The notes beneath the pieces are model-generated. The model was not told where the DNA came from, searched no databases, and saw only the letters and a list, made by a program, of their open reading frames with translations. Below, piece after piece: positions 1 to 12,712 of a stretch of 64,000 nucleotides of DNA (position 1 is the stretch's first letter; every line of letters begins with the position of its first letter). A program made the position numbers and the translations under genes. The stretch is from Balanoglossus misakiensis (taxonomy: Eukaryota; Hemichordata): positions 1,612,001-1,676,000 of the forward strand of contig CM082589.2 in NCBI GenBank assembly GCA_040954595.2, written 5' to 3'.

Positions 1-3000
1 AATTCGCAAAGTCCAAAAATCGTCGATTTTTCGACATTTTCCTGAGCTATAACCCATGGTTTTTTCAAAAAATCACCAAATTTCGAAAATTCGCAAAGTC
101 CAAAAATCGTCGATTTTTCGACATTTTCCTGAGCTATAACCCATGGTTTTTTCAAAAAATCACCAAATTTCGAAAATTCGCAAAGTCCAAAAATCGTCGA
201 TTTTTCGACATTTTCCTGAGCTATAACCCATGGTTTTTTCAAAAAATCACCAAATTTCGAAAATTCGCAAAGTCCAAAAATCGTCGATTTTTCGACATTT
301 TCCTGAGCTATAACCCATGGTTTTTTCAAAAAATCACCAAATTTCGAAAATTCGCAAAGTCCAAAAATCGTCGATTTTTCGACATTTTCCTGAGCTATAA
401 CCCATGGTTTTTTCAAAAAATCACCAAATTTCGAAAATTCGCAAAGTCCAAAAATCGTCGATTTTTCGACATTTTCCTGAGCTATAACCCATGGTTTTTT
501 CAAAAAATCACCAAATTTCGAAAATTCGCAAAGTCCAAAAATCGTCGATTTTTCGACATTTTCCTGAGCTATAACCCATGGTTTTTTCAAAAAATCACCA
601 AATTTCGAAAATTCGCAAAGTCGAAAAATCGTCGATTTTTCGACATTTTCCTGAGCTATAACCCATGGTTTTTTCAAAAAATCACCAAATTTCGAAAATT
701 CGCAAAGTCGAAAAATCGTCGATTTTTCGACATTTTCCTGAGCTATAACCCATGGTTTTTTCAAAAAATCACCAAATTTCGAAAATTCGCAAAGTCCAAA
801 AATCGTCGATTTTTCGACATTTTCCTGAGCTATAACCCATGGTTTTTTCAAAAAATCACCAAATTTCGAAAATTCGCAAAGTCCAAAAATCGTCGATTTT
901 TCGACATTTTCCTGAGCTATAACCCATGGTTTTTTCAAAAAATCACCAAATTTCGAAAATTCGCAAAGTCGAAAAATCGTCGATTTTTCGACATTTTCCT
1001 GAGCTATAACCCATGGTTTTTTCAAAAAATCACCAAATTTCGAAAATACGCAAAGTCCAAAAATCGTCGATTTTTCGACATTTTCCTGAGCTATAACCCA
1101 TGGTTTTTTCAAAAAATCACCAAATTTCGAAAATTCGCAAAGTCGAAAAATCGTCGATTTTTCGACATTTTCCTGAGCTATAACCCATGGTTTTTTCAAA
1201 AAATCACCAAATTTCGAAAATTCGCAAAGTCCAAAAATCGTCGATTTTTCGACATTTTCCTGAGCTATAACCCATGGTTTTTTCAAAAAATCACCAAATT
1301 TCGAAAATTCGCAAAGTCCCCAAATCGTCGATTTTTCGACATTTTCCTGAGCTATAACCCATGGTTTTTTCAAAAAATCACCAAATTTCGAAAATTCGCA
1401 AAGTCCCAAAATCGTCGATTTTTCGACATTTTCCTGAGCTATAACCCATGGTTTTTTCAAAAAATCACCAAATTTCGAAAATTCGCAAAGTCCCAAAATC
1501 GTCGATTTTTCGACATTTTCCTGAGCTATAACCCATGGTTTTTTCAAAAAATCACCAAATTTCGAAAATTCGCAAAGTCCCAAAATCGTCGATTTTTCGA
1601 CATTTTCCTGAGCTATAACCCATGGTTTTTTCAAAAAATCACCAAATTTCGAAAATTCGCAAAGTCCAAAAATCGTCGATTTTTCGACATTTTCCTGAGC
1701 TATAACCCATGGTTTTTTCAAAAAATCACCAAATTTCGAAAATTCGCAAAGTCCAAAAATCGTCGATTTTTCGACATTTTCCTGAGCTATAACCCATGGT
1801 TTTTTCAAAAAATCACCAAATTTCGAAAATTCGCAAAGTCCAAAAATCGTCGATTTTTCGACATTTTCCTGAGCTATAACCCATGGTTTTTTCAAAAAAT
1901 CACCAAATTTCGAAAATTCGCAAAGTCCAAAAATCGTCGATTTTTCGACATTTTCCTGAGCTATAACCCATGTTTTTTTCAAAAAATCACCAAATTTCGA
2001 AAATTCGCAAAGTCCAAAAATCGTCGATTTTTCGACATTTTCCTGAGCTATAACCCATGGTTTTTTCAAAAAATCACCAAATTTCGAAAATTCGCAAAGT
2101 CCAAAAATCGTCGATTTTTCGACATTTTCCTGAGCTATAACCCATGGTTTTTTTCAAAAAATCACCAAATTTCGAAAATTCGCAAAGTCGAAAAATCGTC
2201 GATTTTTCGACATTTTCCTGAGCTATAACCCATGGTTTTTTTCTAAAAATCACCAAATTTCGAAAATTCGCAAAGTCGAAAAATCGTCGATTTTTCGACA
2301 TTTTCCTGAGCTATAACCCATGGTTTTTTCAAAAAATCACCAAATTTCGAAAATTCGCAAAGTCCAAAAATCGTTGATTTTTCGACATTTTCCTGAGCTA
2401 TAACCCATTTTTTTTTTTTAAAAATCACCAAATTTCGAAAATAGGCAAAGTCCAAAAATCGTCGATTTTTCGACATTTTCCTGAGCTATATAACCCATGT
2501 TTTTTTCAAAAAATCACCAAATTTCGAAAATTCGCAAAGTCGAAAAATCGTCGATTTTTCGACATTTTCCTGAGCTATAACCCATGGTTTTTTCAAAAAA
2601 TCACCAAATTTCGAAAATTCGCAAAGTCGAAAAATCGTCGATTTTTCGACATTTTCCTGAGCTATAACCCATGGTTTTTTCAAAAAATCACCAAATTTCG
2701 AAAATTCGCAAAGTCCAAAAATCGTCGATTTTTCGACATTTTCCTGAGCTATAACCCATGGTTTTTTCAAAAAATCACCAAATTTCGAAAATTCGCAAAG
2801 TCCAAAAATCGTCGATTTTTCGACATTTTCCTGAGCTATAACCCATGGTTTTTTCAAAAAATCACCAAATTTCAAAAAATTCGCAAAGTCCAAAAATCGT
2901 CGATTTTTCGACATTTTCCTGAGCTATAACCCATGGTTTTTTCAAAAAATCACCAAATTTCGAAAATTCGCAAAGTCCAAAAATCGTCGATTTTTCGACA

Positions 3001-4991
3001 TTTTCCTGAGCTATAACCCATGGTTTTTTCAAAAAATCACCAAATTTCGAAAATTCGCAAAGTCCAAAAATCGTCGATTTTTCGACATTTTCCTGAGCTA
3101 TAACCCATGGTTTTTTCAAAAAATCACCAAATTTCGAAAATTCGCAAAGTCCAAAAATCGTCGATTTTTCGACATTTTCCTGAGCTATAACCCATGGTTT
3201 TTTCAAAAAATCACCAAATTTCGAAAATTCGCAAAGTCCAAAAATCGTCGATTTTTCGACATTTTCCTGAGCTATAACCCATGGTTTTTTTCAAAAAATC
3301 ACCAAATTTCGAAAATTCGCAAAGTCGAAAAATCGTCGATTTTTCGACATTTTCCTGAGCTATAACCCATGGTTTTTTTCAAAAAATCACCAAATTTCGA
3401 AAATTCGCAAAGTCGAAAAATCGTCGATTTTTCGACATTTTCCTGAGCTATAACCCATGGTTTTTTCAAAAAATCACCAAATTTCGAAAATTCGCAAAGT
3501 CCAAAAATCGTTGATTTTTCGACATTTTCCTGAGCTATAACCCATGTTTTTTTCAAAAAATCACCAAATTTCGAAAATAGGCAAAGTCCAAAAATCGTCG
3601 ATTTTTCGACATTTTCCTGAGCTATAACCCATGGTTTTTTCAAAAAATGACCAAATTTCGAAAATTCGCAAAGTCGAAAAATCGTCGATTTTTCGACATT
3701 TTCCTGAGCTATAACCCATGGTTTTTTCAAAAAATCACCAAATTTCGAAAATTCGCAAAGTCCAAAAATCGTCGATTTTTCGACATTTTCCTGAGCTATA
3801 ACCCATGGTTTTTTCAAAAAATCACCAAATTTCGAAAATTCGCAAAGTCCAACAATCGTCGATTTTTCGACATTTTCCTGAGCTATAACCCATGGTTTTT
3901 TCAAAAAATCACCAAATTTCGAAAATTCGCAAAGTCCAAAAATCGTCGATTTTTCGACATTTTCCTGAGCTATAACCCATGGTTTTTTCAAAAAATCACC
4001 AAATTTCGAAAATTCGCAAAGTCCAAAAATCGTCGATTTTTCGACATTTTCCTGAGCTATAACCCATGGTTTTTTCAAAAAATCACCAAATTTCGAAAAT
4101 TCGCAAAGTCCAAAAATCGTCGATTTTTCGACATTTTCCTGAGCTATAACCCATGGTTTTTTCAAAAAATCACCAAATTTCGAAAATTCGCAAAGTCCAA
4201 AAATCGTCGATTTTTCGACATTTTCCTGAGCTATAACCCATGGTTTTTTCAAAAAATCACCAAATTTCGAAAATAGGCAAAGTCCAAAAATCGTCGATTT
4301 TTCGACATTTTCCTGAGCTATAACCCATGGTTTTTTCAAAAAATCACCAAATTTCGAAAATTCGCAAAGTCGAAAAATCGTCGATTTTTCAACATTTTCC
4401 TGAGCTATAACCCATGGTTTTTTCAAAAAATCACCAAATTTCGAAAATTCGCAAAGTCGAAAAATCGTCGATTTTTCGACATTTTCCTGAGCTATAACCC
4501 ATGGTTTTTTCAAAAAATCACCAAATTTCGAAAATTCGCAAAGTCCAAAAATCGTCGATTTTTCGACATTTTCCTGAGCTATAACCCATGGTTTTTTCAA
4601 AAAATGACCAAATTTCGAAAATTCGCAAAGTCGAAAAATCGTCGATTTTTCGACATTTTCCTGAGCTATAACCCATGGTTTTTTCAAAAAATCACCAAAT
4701 TTCGAAAATTCGCAAAGTCCAAAAATCGTCGATTTTTCGACATTTTCCTGAGCTATAACCCATGGTTTTTTCAAAAAATCACCAAATTTCGAAAATTCGC
4801 AAAGTCCAACAATCGTCGATTTTTCGACATTTTCCTGAGCTATAACCCATGGTTTTTTCAAAAAATCACCAAATTTCGAAAATTCGCAAAGTCCAAAAAT
4901 CGTCGATTTTTCGACATTTTCCTGAGCTATAACCCATGGTTTTTTCAAAAAATCACCAAATTTCGAAAATTCGCAAAGTCCAAAAATCGTC
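1..4991 (+). repeat. 87-bp satellite array, left arm
   Basis: About 57 head-to-tail copies of an 87-bp monomer (the block beginning aattcgcaaagtc recurs at 1, 88, 175 and so on), cut by the window edge, so full length is unknown. Most copies differ by 0-3 bases. Each monomer carries several dyads: aaaaatcgtcgattttt, ccatgg, ttttttcaaaaaa and an aatttcgaaaatt block. Variable positions include agtcc/agtcg and a c/g at aaatcacc/aaatgacc. Nearly all copies here are of the cacc type. Copies with 1-2 extra or altered T/A residues occur around 2,150, 2,240, 2,410 and 3,285. No coding gene, spacer or transposase is seen. Such arrays are typical of centromeric, subtelomeric or heterochromatic DNA in animals, but which of these applies cannot be read from the window. 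Confidence 0.97.
3640..4991 (+). repeat. Higher-order duplication, offset 957 bp (11 monomers)
   Basis: Diagnostic variants in 3,640-4,030 recur at 4,597-4,990. The rare aaatgacc variant is at 3,647 and 4,604, it is followed by the gtcgaaaa state in both, and the unique ccaacaatcg variant lies at about 3,849 and 4,806. The shift is exactly 957 = 11 x 87. This is a recent segmental duplication inside the satellite, and its second copy runs up to the inversion joint. Confidence 0.85.
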
Positions 4992-5012
4992 AAAAAATTT
5001 GGTGATTTTTTG
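4982..5012. other. Inversion junction of the satellite arms
   Basis: The left-arm monomer stops after aaaaatcgtc (ending about 4,991), and the next bases, aaaaaatttggtgattt, are the complement of the monomer read the other way. There is no spacer sequence, only a few ambiguous A residues at the joint. The two arms are therefore inverted copies that meet directly, giving potential self-complementarity of up to about 5 kb. The joint falls at the end of a 957-bp-offset duplication, suggesting that unequal exchange and inversion happened in the same area. Confidence 0.93.
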
Positions 5013-8000
5013 AAAAAACCATGGGTTATAGCTCAGGAAAATGTCGAAAAATCGACGATTTTTCGACTTTGCGAATTTTCGAAATTTGGTCATTTTTTGA
5101 AAAAACCATGGGTTATAGCTCAGGAAAATGATGAAAAATCGACGATTTTTCGACTTTGCGAATTTTCGAAATTTGGTCATTTTTTGAAAAAAACCATGGG
5201 TTATAGCTCAGGAAAATGTTGAAAAATCGACGATTTTTCGACTTTGCGAATTTTCGAAATTTGGTCATTTTTTGAAAAAACCATGGGTTATAGTTCAGGA
5301 AAATGTTGAAAAATCGACGATTTTTCGACTTTGCGAATTTTCGAAATTTGGTCATTTTTTGAAAAAACCATGGGTTATAGTTCAGGAAAATGTTGAAAAA
5401 TCGACGATTTTTCGACTTTGCGAATTTTCGAAATTTGGTCATTTTTTGAAAAAACCATGGGTTATAGCTCAGGAAAATGTTGAAAAATCGACGATTTTTC
5501 GACTTTACGAATTTTCGAAATTTGGTCATTTTTTGAAAAAACCATGGGTTATAGCTCAGGAAAATGTTGAAAAATCGACGATTTTTCGACTTTGCGAATT
5601 TTAGAAATTTGGTCATTTTTTGAAAAAACCATGGGTTATAGCTCAGGAAAATGTTGAAAAATCGACGATTTTTCGACTTTGCGAATTTTCGAAATTTGGT
5701 CATTTTTTGAAAAAACCATGGGTTATAGCTCAGGAAAATGTTGAAAAATCGACGATTTTTCGACTTTGCGAATTTTCGAAATTTGGTCATTTTTTTAAAA
5801 AACCATGGGTTATAGCTCAGGAAAATGATGAAAAATCGACGATTTTTCGACTTTGCGAATTTTCGAAATTTGGTCATTTTTTTTAAAAAAACCATGGGTT
5901 ATAGCTCAGGAAAATGTTGAAAAATCGACGATTTTTCGACTTTGCGAATTTTCGAAATTTGGTCATTTTTTGAAAAAAACACGGGTTATAGCTCAGGAAA
6001 ATGTTGAAAAATCGACGATTTTTCGACTTTGCGAATTTTCGAAATTTGGTGATTTTTGGAAAAAACCATGGGTTATAGCTCAGGAAAATGTTGAAAAATC
6101 GACGATTTTTCGACTTTGCGAATTCTCGAAATTTGGTGATTTTTGGAAAAAAAACCATGGGTTATAGCTCAGGAAAATGTTGAAAAATCGACGATTTTTC
6201 GACTTTGCGAATTTTCGAAATTTGGTCATTTTTTGAAAAAACCATGGGTTATAGTTCAGGAAAATGTTGAAAAATCGACGATTTTTCGACTTTGCGAATT
6301 TTCGAAATTTGGTCATTTTTTGAAAAAACCATGGGTTATAGCTCAGGAAAATGTTGAAAAATCGACGATTTTTCGACTTTGCGAATTTTCGAAATTTGGT
6401 CATTTTTTGAAAAAACCATGGGTTATAGCTCAGGAAAATGTTGAAAAATCGACGATTTTTCGACTTTGCGAATTTTCGAAATTTGGTCATTTTTTGAAAA
6501 AACCATGGGTTATAGCTCAGGAAAATGTTGAAAAATCGACGATTTTTCGACTTTGCGAATTTTCGAAATTTGGTCATTTTTTGAAAAAACCATGGGTTAT
6601 AGCTCAGGAAAATGTTGAAAAATCGACGATTTTTCGACTTTGCGAATTTTCGAAATTTGGTCAATTTTTGAAAAAACCATGGGTTATAGCTCAGGAAAAT
6701 GATGAAAAATCGACGATTTTTCGACTTTGCGAATTTTCGAAATTTGGTCATTTTTTGAAAAAACCATGGGTTATAGCTCAGGAAAATGTTGAAAAATCGA
6801 CGATTTTTCGACTTTGCGAATTTTCGAAATTTGGTCATTTTTTGAAAAAACCATGGGTTATAGCTCAGGAAAATGTCGAAAAATCGACGATTTTTCGACT
6901 TTGCGAATTTTCGAAATTTGGTCATTTTTTGAAAAAACCATGGGTTATAGCTCAGGAAAATGATGAAAAATCGACGATTTTTCGACTTTGCGAATTTTCG
7001 AAATTTGGTCATTTTTTGAAAAAAACCATGGGTTATAGCTCAGGAAAATGTTGAAAAATCGACGATTTTTCGACTTTGCGAATTTTCGAAATTTGGTCAT
7101 TTTTTGAAAAAACCATGGGTTATAGTTCAGGAAAATGTTGAAAAATCGACGATTTTTCGACTTTGCGAATTTTCGAAATTTGGTCATTTTTTGAAAAAAC
7201 CATGGGTTATAGTTCAGGAAAATGTTGAAAAATCGACGATTTTTCGACTTTGCGAATTTTCGAAATTTGGTCATTTTTTGAAAAAACCATGGGTTATAGC
7301 TCAGGAAAATGTTGAAAAATCGACGATTTTTCGACTTTACGAATTTTCGAAATTTGGTCATTTTTTGAAAAAACCATGGGTTATAGCTCAGGAAAATGTT
7401 GAAAAATCGACGATTTTTCGACTTTGCGAATTTTAGAAATTTGGTCATTTTTTGAAAAAACCATGGGTTATAGCTCAGGAAAATGTTGAAAAATCGACGA
7501 TTTTTCGACTTTGCGAATTTTCGAAATTTGGTCATTTTTTGAAAAAACCATGGGTTATAGCTCAGGAAAATGTTGAAAAATCGACGATTTTTCGACTTTG
7601 CGAATTTTCGAAATTTGGTCATTTTTTTAAAAAACCATGGGTTATAGCTCAGGAAAATGATGAAAAATCGACGATTTTTCGACTTTGCGAATTTTCGAAA
7701 TTTGGTCATTTTTTTTAAAAAAACCATGGGTTATAGCTCAGGAAAATGTTGAAAAATCGACGATTTTTCGACTTTGCGAATTTTCGAAATTTGGTCATTT
7801 TTTGAAAAAAACACGGGTTATAGCTCAGGAAAATGTTGAAAAATCGACGATTTTTCGACTTTGCGAATTTTCGAAATTTGGTGATTTTTTGAAAAAACCA
7901 TGGGTTATAGCTCAGGAAAATGTTGAAAAATCGACGATTTTTCGACTTTGCGAATTCTCGAAATTTGGTGATTTTTGGAAAAAAAACCATGGGTTATAGC

Positions 8001-11000
8001 TCAGGAAAATGTTGAAAAATCGACGATTTTTCGACTTTGCGAATTTTCGAAATTTGGTCATTTTTTGAAAAAACCATGGGTTATAGTTCAGGAAAATGTT
8101 GAAAAATCGACGATTTTTCGACTTTGCGAATTTTCGAAATTTGGTCATTTTTTGAAAAAACCATGGGTTATAGCTCAGGAAAATGTTGAAAAATCGACGA
8201 TTTTTCGACTTTGCGAATTTTCGAAATTTGGTCATTTTTTGAAAAAACCATGGGTTATAGCTCAGGAAAATGTTGAAAAATCGACGATTTTTCGACTTTG
8301 CGAATTTTCGAAATTTGGTCAATTTTTGAAAAAACCATGGGTTATAGCTCAGGAAAATGATGAAAAATCGACGATTTTTCGACTTTGCGAATTTTCGAAA
8401 TTTGGTCATTTTTTGAAAAAACCATGGGTTATAGCTCAGGAAAATGTTGAAAAATTGACGATTTTTCGACTTTGCGAATTTTCGAAATTTGGTCATTTTT
8501 TGAAAAAACCATGGGTTATAGCTCAGGAAAATGATGAAAAATCGACGATTTTTCGACTTTGCGAATTTTCGAAATTTGGTCATTTTTTGAAAAAACCATG
8601 GGTTATAGCTCAGGAAAATGTTGAAAAATCGACGATTTTTCGACTTTGCGAATTTTCGAAATTTGGTCATTTTTTGAAAAAACCATGGGTTATAGCTCAG
8701 GAAAATGATGAAAAATCGACGATTTTTCGACTTTGCGAATTTTCGAAATTTGGTCATTTTTTGAAAAAACCATGGGTTATAGCTCAGGAAAATGTTGAAA
8801 AATCGACGATTTTTCGACTTTGCGAATTTTCGAAATTTGGTCATTTTTTGAAAAAACCATGGGTTATAGCTCAGGAAAATGTTGAAAAATCGACGATTTT
8901 TCGACTTTGCGAATTTTCGAAATTTGGTCATTTTTTGAAAAAACCATGGGTTATAGCTCAGGAAAATGTTGAAAAATCGACGGTTTTTCGACTTTGCGTA
9001 TTTTCGAAATTTGGTCATTTTTTGAAAAAACCATGGGTTATAGCTCAGGAAAATGATGAAAAATCGACGATTTTTCGACTTTGCGAATTTTCGAAATTTG
9101 GTCATTTTTTGAAAAAAACATGGGTTATAGCTCAGGAAAATGATGAAAAATCGACGATTTTTCGACTTTGCGAATTTTCGAAATTTGGTCATTTTTTGAA
9201 AAAACCATGGGTTATAGCTCAGGAAAATGATGAAAAATCGACGATTTTTCGACTTTGCGAATTTTCGAAATTTGGTCATTTTTTGAAAAAACCATGGGTT
9301 ATAGCTCAGGAAAATGTTGAAAAATCGACGATTTTTCGACTTTGCGAATTTTCGAAATTTGGTCATTTTTTGAAAAAACCATGGGTTATAGCTCAGGAAA
9401 ATGTTGAAAAATCGACGATTTTTCGACTTTGCGAATTTTCGAAATTTGGTCATTTTTTGAAAAAACCATGGGTTATAGCTCAGGAAAATGTTGAAAAATC
9501 GACGATTTTTCGACTTTGCGAATTTTCGAAATTTGGTCATTTTTTGAAAAAACCATGGGTTATAGCTCAGGAAAATGTTGAAAAATCGACGGTTTTTCGA
9601 CTTTGCGTATTTTCGAAATTTGGTCATTTTTTGAAAAAACCATGGGTTATAGCTCAGGAAAATGTTGAAAAATCGACGATTTTTCGACTTTGCGAATTTT
9701 CGAAATTTGGTCATTTTTTGAAAAAACCATGGGTTATAGCTCAGGAAAATGTTGAAAAATCGACGGTTTTTCGACTTTGCGTATTTTCGAAATTTGGTCA
9801 TTTTTTGAAAAAACCATGGGTTATAGCTCAGGAAAATGTCGAAAAATCGACGATTTTTCGACTTTGCGAATTTTCGAAATTTGGTCATTTTTTGAAAAAA
9901 CCATGGGTTATAGCTCAGGAAAATGTTGAAAAATCGACGATTTTTCGACTTTGCGAATTTTCGAAATTTGGTCATTTTTTGAAAAAACCATGGGTTATAG
10001 CTCAGGAAAATGATGAAAAATCGACGATTTTTCGACTTTGCGAATTTTCGAAATTTGGTCATTTTTTGAAAAAACCATGGGTTATAGCTCAGGAAAATGA
10101 TGAAAAATCGACGATTTTTGGACTTTGCGAATTTTCGAAATTTGGTCATTTTTTGAAAAAACCATGGGTTATAGCTCAGGAAAATGTTGAAAAATCGACG
10201 ATTTTTCGACTTTGCGAATTTTCGACATTTGGTCATTTTTTGAAAAAACCATGGGTTATAGCTCAGGAAAATGTTGAAAAATCGACGGTTTTTCGACTTT
10301 GCGTATTTTCGAAATTTGGTCATTTTTTGAAAAAACCATGGGTTATAGCTCAGGAAAATGATGAAAAATCGACGATTTTTCGACTTTGCGAATTTTCGAA
10401 ATTTGGTCATTTTTTGAAAAAACCATGGGTTATAGCTCAGGAAAATGTTGAAAAATCGACGATTTTTCGACTTTGCGAATTTTCGAAATTTGGTCATTTT
10501 TTGAAAAAACCATGGGTTATAGCTCAGGAAAATGTTGAAAAATCGACGATTTTTCGACTTTGCGAATTTTTTAAATTTGGTGATTTTTTGAAAAAACCAT
10601 GGGTTATAGCTCAGGATAATGTTGAAAAATCGACGATTTTTCGACTTTGCGAATTTTCGAAATTTGGTGATTTTTTTGAAAAAACCATGGGTTATAGCTC
10701 AGGAAAATGTTGAAAAATCGACGATTTTTCGACTTTGCGAATTTTCGAAATTTGGTCATTTTTTGAAAAAACCATGGGTTATAGCTCAGGAAAATGTTGA
10801 AAAATCGACGATTTTTCGACTTTGCGAATTTTCGAAATTTGGTCATTTTTTGAAAAAACCATGGGTTATAGCTCAGGAAAATGATGAAAAATCGACGATT
10901 TTTCGACTTTGCGAATTTTCGAAATTTGGTCATTTTTTGAAAAAACCATGGGTTATAGCTCAGGAAAATGTTGAAAAATCGACGATTTTTCGACTTTGCG

Positions 11001-12594
11001 AATTTTCGAAATTTGGTCATTTTTTGAAAAAACCATGGGTTATAGCTCAGGAAAATGATGAAAAATCGACGATTTTTCGACTTTGCGAATTTTCGAAATT
11101 TGGTCATTTTTTGAAAAAACCATGGGTTATAGCTCAGGAAAAAGCCGAAAAATCGACGATTTTTCGACTTTGCGAATTTTCGAAATTTGGTGATTTTTTG
11201 AAAAAACCATGGGTTATAGCTCAGGAAAATGTTGAAAAATCGACGATTTTTCGACTTTGCGAATTTTCGAAATTTGGTGATTTTTTGAAAAAACCATGGG
11301 TTATAGCTGTGGATAATGTTGAAAAATCGACGATTTTTCGACTTTGCGAATTTTCGAAATTTGGTGATTTTTTTGAAAAAACCATGGGTTATAGCTCAGG
11401 AAAATGTTGAAAAATCGACGATTTTTCGACTTTGCGAATTTTCGAAATTTGGTCATTTTTTTGAAAAAACCATGGGTTATAGCTCAGGAAAATGATGAAA
11501 AATCGACGATTTTTCGACTTTGCGAATTTTCGAAATTTGGTCATTTTTTGAAAAAACCATGGGTTATAGCTCAGGAAAATGATGAAAAATCGACGATTTT
11601 TCGACTTTGCGAATTTTCGAAATTTGGTCATTTTTTGAAAAAACCATGGGTTATAGCTCAGGAAAATGTCGAAAAATCGACAATTTTTCGACTTTGCGAA
11701 TTTTCGAAATTTGGTCATTTTTTGAAAAAACCATGGGTTATAGCTCAGGAAAATGATGAAAAATCGACGATTTTTCGACTTTGCGAATTTTCGAAATTTG
11801 GTCATTTTTTGAAAAAACCATGGGTTATAGCTCAGGAAAATGTCGAAAAATCGACAATTTTTCGACTTTGCGAATTTTCGAAATTTGGTCATTTTTTGAA
11901 AAAACCATGGGTTATAGCTCAGGAAAATGTCGAAAAATCGACGATTATTGACTTTGCGAATTTTCGAAATTTGGTCATTTTTTGAAAAAACCATGGGTTA
12001 TAGCTCAGGAAAATGATGAAAAATCGACGATTTTTCGACTTTGCGAATTTTCGAAATTTGGTCATTTTTTGAAAAAACCATGGGTTATAGCTCAGGAAAA
12101 TGTTGAAAAATCGACGATTTTTCGACTTTGCGAATTTTCGAAATTTGGTCATTTTTTGAAAAAACCATGGGTTATAGCTCAGGAAAATGTTGAAAAACCG
12201 ACGATTTTTCGACTTTGCGAATTTTCGAAATTTGGTGATTTTTTGAAAAAAACATGGGTTATAGCTCAGGAAAATGATGAAAAATCGACGATTTTTCGAC
12301 TTTGCGAATTTTCGAAATTTGGTCATTTTTTGAAAAAACCATGGGTTATAGCTCAGGAAAATGTTGAAAAATCGACGATTTTTCGACTTTGCGAATTTTC
12401 GAAATTTGGTGATTTTTTGAAAAAACCATGGGTTATAGCTCAGGAAAATGTTGCAAAATTGACGATTTTTCGACTTTGCGAATTTTCGAAATTTGGTGAT
12501 TTTTTGAAAAAACCATGGGTTATAGCTCAGGAAAATGTTGAAAAATCGACGATTTTTCGACTTTGCGAATTTTCGAAATTTGGTGATTTTTGGA
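4992..12594 (-). repeat. 87-bp satellite array, right (inverted) arm
   Basis: The same 87-bp monomer continues in the opposite orientation for about 87 copies. In this arm nearly all copies carry ggtcattttttg where the left arm's complement has ggtgattttttg. The motif after aggaaaatg alternates between ttgaaaaa, atgaaaaa and tcgaaaaa. Left-type ggtgatt copies reappear close to the junction, near 6,050 and 7,880, at 10,570-10,680, at 11,190-11,370 and from 12,230 to the end. A sub-variant with cgacggttttt and gcgtattttc recurs near 8,980, 9,590, 9,765 and 10,285, at distances that are multiples of 87, indicating recent local amplification. No insertions of other DNA are seen. Confidence 0.97.
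5046..8340 (-). repeat. Higher-order duplication, offset 1,832 bp
   Basis: The block starting about 5,046 repeats from about 6,878 with the same private variants. These include atagttcagg at 5,292/7,124, gactttacga at 5,502/7,334, ttttagaaatt at 5,601/7,433, a run-on of T at 5,875/7,707, aaaacacggg at 5,978/7,810 and aattctcg at 6,121/7,953. The offset 1,832 is 21 x 87 + 5; the extra 5 bases come from small homopolymer indels inside the block. Past about 8,250 the second copy has lost two monomers relative to the first, and one ttttggaaa/tttttgaaa difference exists near 6,055/7,887. Confidence 0.88.
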
Positions 12595-12712
12595 AAAAAA
12601 CCATGGGTTATAGCTCAGGAAAATTGTCAAAAAAGGTCGAATTTCCGACATTGAGAACTTTTGTTATTTTTGGACATTTTTCATGGGTTATAGCTCTGGC
12701 AAACATTGAAAT
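12595..12712 (-). repeat. Degenerate monomers at the array edge
   Basis: The last regular monomer runs into copies that keep only landmarks: ccatgggttatagctcagg at about 12,600, then a diverged stretch with ggtcgaatttccgacattg, then atgggttatagctctgg near 12,684. Decay of edge monomers next to homogeneous internal ones is what unequal crossing-over predicts. Unique sequence begins about 12,713. Confidence 0.85.

Noticed and set aside
1-12712. CRISPR-like repeat array
   Set aside because: There are no unique spacers; repeats are contiguous and this is eukaryotic DNA.
1-12712. CENP-B box in the monomer
   Set aside because: The tttcgaaaattcgcaaag stretch resembles the TTCG start of the box but lacks the internal A and the CGGG core in either orientation.
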